NCBI GenBank assembly: GCA_020849855.1
Contig: JADZFO010000051.1
Location: forward strand, 1-64,000
Reading direction: 5' to 3'
Length of the DNA: 64,000 nucleotides
Source: a bacterium
Lineage (GTDB): Bacteria; 4484-113; JAFGCY01
The position numbers and the translations under genes are program-made. Below, piece after piece: positions 59,273 through 64,000 of this stretch. A model generated the notes under the pieces. The model made no database searches and was not told the DNA's origin. It saw only the letters and a list, made by a program, of their open reading frames with translations. The first letter of the stretch is position 1. Each line of letters opens with the position of its first letter.

Positions 59273-59776
59273 ATGGACGACAACCGCCGCGGCAATCTGG
59301 CCGCGATCATCACTCTGCTTCTTTTCCTGCTCGGCTCGGCAGCCTTCTTCGGCCCTGGCCTTTACCGCTCATGGCTCTTCCAGCGCAGCTGTGACGCCAT
59401 GCTGACGGATGCACTGGCCGGCCGCCTGCAGCAGGTCTCGGGCTATGTACAGCCCCAGCAGAAGCTGCTGGTGGACACGCTGTTCCAGACTGCGGTCCCG
59501 CAGAACTACACGGACTATCTGCACTCGCTCAAGCTCTCCAGCTTTGAGAAGGACAAGACTGAGCCGGGCGTGATCTGGGCCATGGTCACGGCCAAACTCA
59601 GCTCCAGCGAGGGTGGCTCTGAAACCGCAGGAATGGCGCAGGGCAAACTGCGCTGGGTCTGGAACGGACGCAAGTGGGAGTGGGACTTCGAGGGCTCCTA
59701 CGGCTCCGAGTTCCCCGTTTCGGGGCAGGCCAACTGGGTGCGGCTGGGGGATTTTATTACAATTGAAGACCACTAG
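59273..59776 (+). CDS. Single-helix membrane protein of unknown function
   Basis: A 167-residue protein with one N-terminal membrane helix (LAAIITLLLFLLGSAAFFGPGLY) and an extracytoplasmic alpha/beta part ending in a Trp-rich strand (GKLRWVWNGRKWEWDFEGSYGSEFPV). I do not recognise the family. ATG 59273 is set by GGAGGTG 8 nt upstream. ribD begins 2 nt after its stop codon, so the two are probably co-transcribed, though no riboflavin role is implied. Confidence 0.6.
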   Translation: MDDNRRGNLAAIITLLLFLLGSAAFFGPGLYRSWLFQRSCDAMLTDALAGRLQQVSGYVQPQQKLLVDTLFQTAVPQNYTDYLHSLKLSSFEKDKTEPGVIWAMVTAKLSSSEGGSETAGMAQGKLRWVWNGRKWEWDFEGSYGSEFPVSGQANWVRLGDFITIEDH

Positions 59777-59778
59777 TC

Positions 59779-60981
59779 ATGAAAATCCGACCCAACACCT
59801 GGCCGCCCGGCAGCGACGAGTATTTTGTCCATGAGGCCCTGCTGCTGGCAGAGGCCGCCATGGGCAGCACCTCGCCCAACCCGCCGGTCGGCAGCGTCAT
59901 CGTCCGCGAGGGCCAGATCATCGGCCGCGGCGCCCACCGGCGCCTTGGCGACCTGCACGCCGAGTCTGCTGCATTGCTGGATGCCGGCGACTGCCGGGGT
60001 GCCAGCTGCTTTGTCAGCCTGGAACCCTGCAGCCATATCGGCCGCCAGCCTTCCTGCTGCCATTTGCTGCACGAGGCCGGCATTCAGCGCGTCGTCTGGG
60101 GCTGCGGCGATGCGGACCCGCGCTCAGCCGGGCGCGCCGAGAATGTGCTGGCCGGCCTTGGCATAAAGACCCGTGCCGGTGTGCTGGAAGAGGACTGCCG
60201 AGCCTTCCTCAGGCATTACCTATGCGCTGAGGAGCAGCAGCAGTGCTTCAGCCACCTCAAGCTGGCCCTCAGCCTGGACGCCAAGCTGGCCTGCGCCAAT
60301 GGGGCCAGCCAGTGGCTCTCCGGGCCGCAGAGCCTGGGCCTGGCGCACTACCTGCGCTGGAAATACGACGGTGTGCTGGTCGGCTGGCGTACGGTGCTGG
60401 CCGACAACCCGCGACTGACTGTGCGTCCGCCGGTGCTGGAGCCCTACTACCCCGGCGCAGAAGCGCGCAGCTTCCGCCAGCCGGTGCGGGTAGTGCTGGA
60501 TCCGCGTTTCGAGCTGCTGCCACGCCTGATGCAGCCCGGCAGCGACCTGGCTATAACCCAGCTTGAGGGCCAGCGCCAGGACCTGCCGGGTCTGGTCATT
60601 GCCGGCGCTGAGAGCCGCATGCCGGCTGCGCAGGAGCAGCCAGGAACGGTACTGCTGGGCCTGCCTGAGCATCCCGGCGGCGGCCTCGACCTGGGGCAGC
60701 TGCGCAGCGGGCTTTACCGACTCGGCCTGCGCAGCCTGCTGGTTGAGGGCGGCGCCGGCCTGGCCCAGAGCTTCCTGCGCCAGCAGGAAGTGAGTCACAT
60801 GACACTTGTCTACACGCCGCTTCTGATAGGGTCTGACGGGCTGGGCTTCAGCCCGGAACAGGGCTGCCTTACAATCAGTGAGTGTCCGTCCCTGTTTGCT
60901 TTGGAGATCGAAGTATTGGGACGCGACTGCGCCATCAGCGGCCGGCCGGTATGGCCGGCGCCAGCGATGCAGCAGGTATAA
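59779..60981 (+). CDS. ribD: Bifunctional riboflavin deaminase/reductase RibD
   Basis: A 400-residue cytoplasmic enzyme of riboflavin synthesis, deaminating then reducing the pyrimidine intermediate. The N-terminal deaminase has the zinc motif HAESAALLDAG and EPCSHIGRQPSCC. The C-terminal reductase (about 150-395) has LKLALSLDAKLACANGASQWLSG, DGVLVGWRTVLADNPRLTVR and LLVEGGAGLAQSF. The length is slightly above typical. No other rib gene is nearby. A TACAAT inside the preceding gene end (about 18 nt upstream of the ATG) could be an internal promoter. Confidence 0.95.
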   Translation: MKIRPNTWPPGSDEYFVHEALLLAEAAMGSTSPNPPVGSVIVREGQIIGRGAHRRLGDLHAESAALLDAGDCRGASCFVSLEPCSHIGRQPSCCHLLHEAGIQRVVWGCGDADPRSAGRAENVLAGLGIKTRAGVLEEDCRAFLRHYLCAEEQQQCFSHLKLALSLDAKLACANGASQWLSGPQSLGLAHYLRWKYDGVLVGWRTVLADNPRLTVRPPVLEPYYPGAEARSFRQPVRVVLDPRFELLPRLMQPGSDLAITQLEGQRQDLPGLVIAGAESRMPAAQEQPGTVLLGLPEHPGGGLDLGQLRSGLYRLGLRSLLVEGGAGLAQSFLRQQEVSHMTLVYTPLLIGSDGLGFSPEQGCLTISECPSLFALEIEVLGRDCAISGRPVWPAPAMQQV

Positions 60982-61011
60982 CAATCGTCGAATCAGGAGC
61001 GGGAGGAGTCA

Positions 61012-61875
61012 GTGACCAGTCCAAAGCCTGATCCGGGCGCAGCCCGTAAAGCGCGAGACAACAGCCTTGGCCAGTACCTGCGCCTGCTGCGGGTCAAGAG
61101 CAAACTGACAATGGTGCAGGCGGCAGAGCTGTCCGGGGTGACCCAGGGCTATATCAGCCAAATCGAGAACGGGCTGTACCAGCCCTCGGGCAAAGTCCTG
61201 GCCAAGCTGGCCCGGGCCTACAAGGTCCAGGAAGTGCAGCTGCTGCGCCGCGCCGGTATTGTGGACCAGGGCATCCTTGACCGCCTGGGCCTTGGCGACC
61301 CGGCCGAGACGGGCGGCACAGAGATAGAGCTGCACAGCGAAGACAGTCCGGAGCATCTGGGCCAGCTCCTGCGCCGCAACCTGGCACTGCTGGAGCTGAT
61401 AGCAGAGCAGCAGCGCAGCCGCGACCGCGCCAGCGGCCTGCCGCGCTCGGAAGTTAATGAGGCGCCGCAGGATGCCGGCGAGCTCAGCGAGTACTCCCTG
61501 CCGCTTTATGACAACGAATGGCGCCCGGTGCTCAACGCCGCCGGCGAGCCCGCTGGCCTGCGCATACCGGCCAGCCAGTGCAACTATGACCCCGAGGCCT
61601 TCATCCTCTGTGTTGACGATGCGGCGATGGAGCCGCAGATCTGCCGCGGGGACTGGGTGATCATCTCGCCCGCGACCGACCCGGAGCCCGGGCAGATTGC
61701 GGCTGTGAATGACAGCAACCGCATACACCTGCGCCACTATATGCCGGTGGGCGAGTCAGTCGCCCTGGTGCCGGTCAACCCGCTCTATGCCAGTGGCAGC
61801 CTGCTGGAGGGCGATGGATCTGACAGCGTTGATGTCCTGGGCCGCGTGCTGCGTCTGGTGAACCGGGACCTGTGA
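61012..61875 (+). CDS. XRE-family regulator with catalytically dead S24-like domain
   Basis: A 287-residue DNA-binding protein. Residues about 18-80 are an XRE helix-turn-helix (LGQYLRLLRVKSKLTMVQAAELSGVTQGYISQIENG). The C-terminal part (about 190-287) has the LexA/CI peptidase fold, but the usual Ser of GDSMEP is Ala (DDAAMEP) and no Lys is seen at the dyad position (NRIHLRHY). It therefore should not self-cleave. It may sense another signal. GGAGG precedes GTG 61012. It overlaps the PRTase gene by 4 nt, so the two may work together. Confidence 0.82.
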   Translation: MTSPKPDPGAARKARDNSLGQYLRLLRVKSKLTMVQAAELSGVTQGYISQIENGLYQPSGKVLAKLARAYKVQEVQLLRRAGIVDQGILDRLGLGDPAETGGTEIELHSEDSPEHLGQLLRRNLALLELIAEQQRSRDRASGLPRSEVNEAPQDAGELSEYSLPLYDNEWRPVLNAAGEPAGLRIPASQCNYDPEAFILCVDDAAMEPQICRGDWVIISPATDPEPGQIAAVNDSNRIHLRHYMPVGESVALVPVNPLYASGSLLEGDGSDSVDVLGRVLRLVNRDL

Positions 61876-62414
61876 TGCACAGAGCAGAGCCGGAGTCTCC
61901 CGCGCAGCAGTTGCACCCTGAGCAGAGCCAGAGCAATGCGCCTAATGCGCCACTGGAGATCCACATCAGCGGACCGCGTTACCTGGAGCTGCTGGACGAA
62001 CTGGCGCGTGCCGCAGCGGATCTGCCGCTGAAGCCCGATGCCGTCATCGGGATCAAACGCAGCGGTCTCTTTCCAGCGGTCTATCTGAGCCAGGTCATGC
62101 ACCTGCCGATGTTCAGCGACTATGAGGCCCAGCGCTTCCCCTGGCCCAGGCTAAGCCGCCCGCTGATCGTCGACACTGTAGCCTGGAGCGGCGCTTCGAT
62201 CCGCCGGGCCCTGCGCCAGCTCAGCGCCGCCGGCGTGCCGCAGGCGCAGGTGCTGGTGATGTACACGCGCTGTGAGCCCGCGCCAGGCCTGGAGGAATGT
62301 GCCCCGATGGTTGATCGGATAAGATACCTTTACCAGGCGCACTGCATTCCGCATTTCTGGTACATGCGAAAGCGCAGGCGCCACGGGCAGGAGAAGCAGG
62401 AGGGCACACCATGA
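61872..62414 (+). CDS. Phosphoribosyltransferase-fold protein
   Basis: A 180-residue protein with a type I PRTase core: AVIGIKRSGLFPAVYLSQ near the N-half and the PRPP-loop-like RPLIVDTVAWSGASIRRALRQL, where the second acidic residue of the usual DD/ED is replaced (VDTV). PRTases use PRPP to make nucleotides or, when degenerate, act in regulation. A 30-residue N-terminal extension and a basic C-terminus (RKRRRHGQEK) are present. Adjacent GTG (61872) and ATG (61875) starts exist. It overlaps both the XRE gene and tpiA by 4 nt. The substrate is unknown. Confidence 0.75.
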   Translation: MMHRAEPESPAQQLHPEQSQSNAPNAPLEIHISGPRYLELLDELARAAADLPLKPDAVIGIKRSGLFPAVYLSQVMHLPMFSDYEAQRFPWPRLSRPLIVDTVAWSGASIRRALRQLSAAGVPQAQVLVMYTRCEPAPGLEECAPMVDRIRYLYQAHCIPHFWYMRKRRRHGQEKQEGTP

Positions 62415-63223
62415 ACAGCAACCGCACACCGCTGCTGGCCGCAAACTGGAAGATGAACCACCACTGGGAGAACTGCGAGCAGTACTGCGCGGCTCTGCGC
62501 GAGAATCTGCCGGAGTACTTCGGCGCCAGCGCGGACAATCCTGCTGTCGTAGCCCCGGGGGTCGAACTGGCCATCTTTCCACCCCTGCCCTATCTCTCGC
62601 TGATCTACCGCCTGCTTGAAGACAGCACGATCTTCCTGGGCTCACAGGATGTCAGCCGCTATGAAGAAGGCGCCTTCACCGGCGAAGTCTCGTCGCTGAT
62701 GCTCTCCGATGTGGGCTGCGACTACTGCCTGCTGGGCCACAGCGAGCGCCGCGACATGCTGGGCGAGACCGACGCCGACGTCGCGCTGAAGCTGAAGCGC
62801 CTGCAGCAGGCCGAGGTGATGCCCGTGATCTGCGTCGGCGAGAGCCGCGCCCAGCGCGAGGCCGGCCGCGCAGTGGAGCACACCCTGGCCCAGCTCAGCG
62901 AGCTGAAGGACGAACTGGGCAGCTTTGACCTGGGCGGCTTTGTCATCGCCTATGAGCCCATCTGGGCAATCGGCACGGGCCATAACGCCTCGCCGCAGGA
63001 TGCACAGGAGATGGCCGCCGCTATCCGTACCTGGCTGCGCGACTCGCTCAATGATGAGCTGGCGGATTCCACCCTGCTGCTCTACGGCGGCTCGGTTAGC
63101 CCCGATAACATCCGCCCTTATCTGGAATGCCCGGATATCGACGGGGCGCTGATTGGCGGGTCCTCGCTCGACGCGGACAAGTATGCCCAGATGGCCAGAA
63201 TCGCCCTGGAGCTGGCCGGCTGA
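62411..63223 (+). CDS. tpiA: Triosephosphate isomerase
   Basis: A 270-residue glycolytic enzyme that interconverts dihydroxyacetone phosphate and glyceraldehyde 3-phosphate. The active-site Lys is in AANWKMN, the His in LLGHSERRDMLGE and the Glu in AYEPIWAIGTG; the phosphate loop GGSVSPDN and DGALIGGSSL are intact. The length is about 20 residues above typical because of a segment after GASADNPAVV near the N-terminus. It overlaps the PRTase gene by 4 nt (ATGA) and ends 1 nt before a convergent gene. Confidence 0.97.
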   Translation: MNSNRTPLLAANWKMNHHWENCEQYCAALRENLPEYFGASADNPAVVAPGVELAIFPPLPYLSLIYRLLEDSTIFLGSQDVSRYEEGAFTGEVSSLMLSDVGCDYCLLGHSERRDMLGETDADVALKLKRLQQAEVMPVICVGESRAQREAGRAVEHTLAQLSELKDELGSFDLGGFVIAYEPIWAIGTGHNASPQDAQEMAAAIRTWLRDSLNDELADSTLLLYGGSVSPDNIRPYLECPDIDGALIGGSSLDADKYAQMARIALELAG

Positions 63224-63224
63224 G

Positions 63225-63812
63225 TCAGTGCATGACCAGCTGCTCGCCCTGCAGCCGGGCATAGGCCGCGGCATCCTGCAGACGCGAGTAGTACTTCATC
63301 CGGGCATCAGCGTGCTTGAACAGGGGAATGCCGGCGTACTTCACCAGATTCTCGTTGAGCAGCTGCGGCGCACTGGTACCAGGGATGTCCAGCCAGACCC
63401 AGGCCAGCACGCGGCCATGCTTGTCCACTGGGCCACTGGGCTCCGGCTCGATCCTGATGAAACTCGCGGCCTCAAGCTGGCTGAGGTTATAGCTGCGCTG
63501 CGGCGCGCCCTGCGGGCTGTCCATCTCGGCGGCGTTGATCCCCACCAGCCTGATTTCGACCCGCTGGCCGGTGCTGTCGCGAACATGGAAAGAGTCTCCG
63601 TCAACCACATGGTCCAGCGTCGCCGGCCAGCTCCCCTGCAGGTGCCAGTCCTGAGTGGCCGCCGGTGCCTCGCGTCCCTGTTGTGTTGAAGGCTGGCGCA
63701 GGCTGTCCGGTGCAACGCGGGACAGCAGGTACAGGCCCAGCAGCAGCAGCCCGAAGATCAGCAGTCCGCCACGACGGCCGGGCCTGGGTCGCAGGCGGAA
63801 TCTCCGCTTCAC
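63225..63812 (-). CDS. Membrane-anchored thermonuclease (SNase)-like protein
   Basis: A 195-residue protein. A very basic N-terminus and one membrane helix (LLIFGLLLLGLYLLS) place the SNase-like domain outside the membrane. The OB-fold motifs are VVDGDSFHVRD, VEIRLVGINAAEMD, DKHGRVLAWVWLD and LNENLVKYAG. Arg residues equivalent to SNase Arg35 and Arg87 appear kept; the Glu43 equivalent is less clear, so activity is uncertain. The GTG start overlaps the stop of the upstream ABC ATPase gene (GTGA). Confidence 0.85.
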   Translation of the reverse strand: MKRRFRLRPRPGRRGGLLIFGLLLLGLYLLSRVAPDSLRQPSTQQGREAPAATQDWHLQGSWPATLDHVVDGDSFHVRDSTGQRVEIRLVGINAAEMDSPQGAPQRSYNLSQLEAASFIRIEPEPSGPVDKHGRVLAWVWLDIPGTSAPQLLNENLVKYAGIPLFKHADARMKYYSRLQDAAAYARLQGEQLVMH

Positions 63813-64000
63813 CGCTGCTCACCAGCAACTGCTGCGGCCGATGAAGCAGGCCTGCTATCTGCTGCCGCCCCGGGGAACCAGCATGACGCCTGGCCCGCAG
63901 CGCTGGCCTGCATGGCGGGATAACTGCTGCGGCAGACATCAGCGGCGCGCGGGCAGCGCGGGGCAAAGCGGCAGCCCGGGGGGAACTGCCCCGGCCGCGG
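63809..64000 (-). CDS. Oligopeptide/dipeptide ABC-transporter ATPase, C-terminal end (partial)
   Basis: The last 63 codons of a gene that enters from beyond the right edge. The reading PPGCRFAPRCPRAADVCRSSYP is the Cys-containing C-terminal motif of DppD/OppD/OppF-type ATPases. The tail (AMQASAAGQASCWFPG) fits the family's final His/Cys region, though a usual His is missing. The stop codon overlaps the GTG of the nuclease-like gene by 4 nt, so the two are co-transcribed. Walker motifs lie outside the window. Confidence 0.7.
   Translation of the reverse strand, partial: PRPGQFPPGCRFAPRCPRAADVCRSSYPAMQASAAGQASCWFPGAAADSRPASSAAAVAGEQR

Noticed and set aside
61012-61875. XRE/S24 regulator as a sign of a prophage
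   Set aside because: No integrase, phage structural genes or attachment repeats are near. It sits among ribD and tpiA housekeeping genes.

Overview
The window is 64 kb of GC-rich bacterial chromosome with dense coding on both strands. It carries about 47 protein genes (one cut by the right edge), one tRNA-Ala and several regulatory sites and repeats. I see no prophage, transposase, CRISPR array or rRNA. The taxon cannot be read directly. A two-membrane envelope is likely from an RND/outer-membrane-factor efflux system, an MlaEFD lipid transporter and an LptC-like protein. The yqeK-LCP-rsfS cluster, a HerA-type ATPase with an 'ATKTS' P-loop and a long MlaD suggest an uncultured diderm lineage on the Terrabacteria side; this is inference. 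Gene starts are of two kinds: Shine-Dalgarno starts, and starts with a -10-like hexamer 6-9 nt upstream, which suggests leaderless mRNAs.

Layout. 0.2-11 kb: a GNAT acetyltransferase, a divergent lptC-like/corA pair, two small membrane proteins, mnmA carrying an in-frame palindromic repeat, an ArsR-AHSA1 pair, a VOC protein, a DUF6958-DUF4287-DUF5655 fusion, three tandem PAS/Cys-ribbon proteins and an alpha/beta hydrolase. 11-16.5 kb: a minus-strand rplY - NurA-like - HerA-like operon with a promoter and terminator, then a dockerin lipoprotein. 16.5-24.4 kb: a secreted M28 peptidase, the mlaE-mlaF-mlaD group and leuS with a structured leader. 24.6-36 kb: a five-PAS hybrid histidine kinase and a copper/silver efflux operon (outer-membrane factor, two NosL-like proteins, CusB-like, CusA-like). 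36-44.5 kb: rodA and two tandem paralogous giant lipoproteins (cohesin-like, dockerin, FnIII, beta-solenoid and PGRS-like glycine-rich parts).

44.6-51.7 kb: two more hybrid histidine kinases, one with a periplasmic CxxCH haem site. 51.9-57.6 kb: yqeK - LCP - dockerin lipoprotein - rsfS - tRNA-Ala. 57.7-64 kb: a secreted Gly-rich protein with a strong terminator, then a run with short gaps and overlaps (small membrane protein, ribD, XRE/degenerate-S24 regulator, phosphoribosyltransferase, tpiA). Facing it are a nuclease-like gene and the 3' end of an oligopeptide ABC-transporter ATPase gene.

The main themes are cell-surface display (four cohesin-like or dockerin lipoproteins and a Gly-rich exported protein), envelope lipid and metal transport, and large multi-PAS sensors. 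The most unusual items are the triple-hairpin repeat inside mnmA, the PGRS-like lipoprotein pair, the NosL-containing Cus operon, the putative trans-envelope MlaD and the widespread -10/start-codon apposition.
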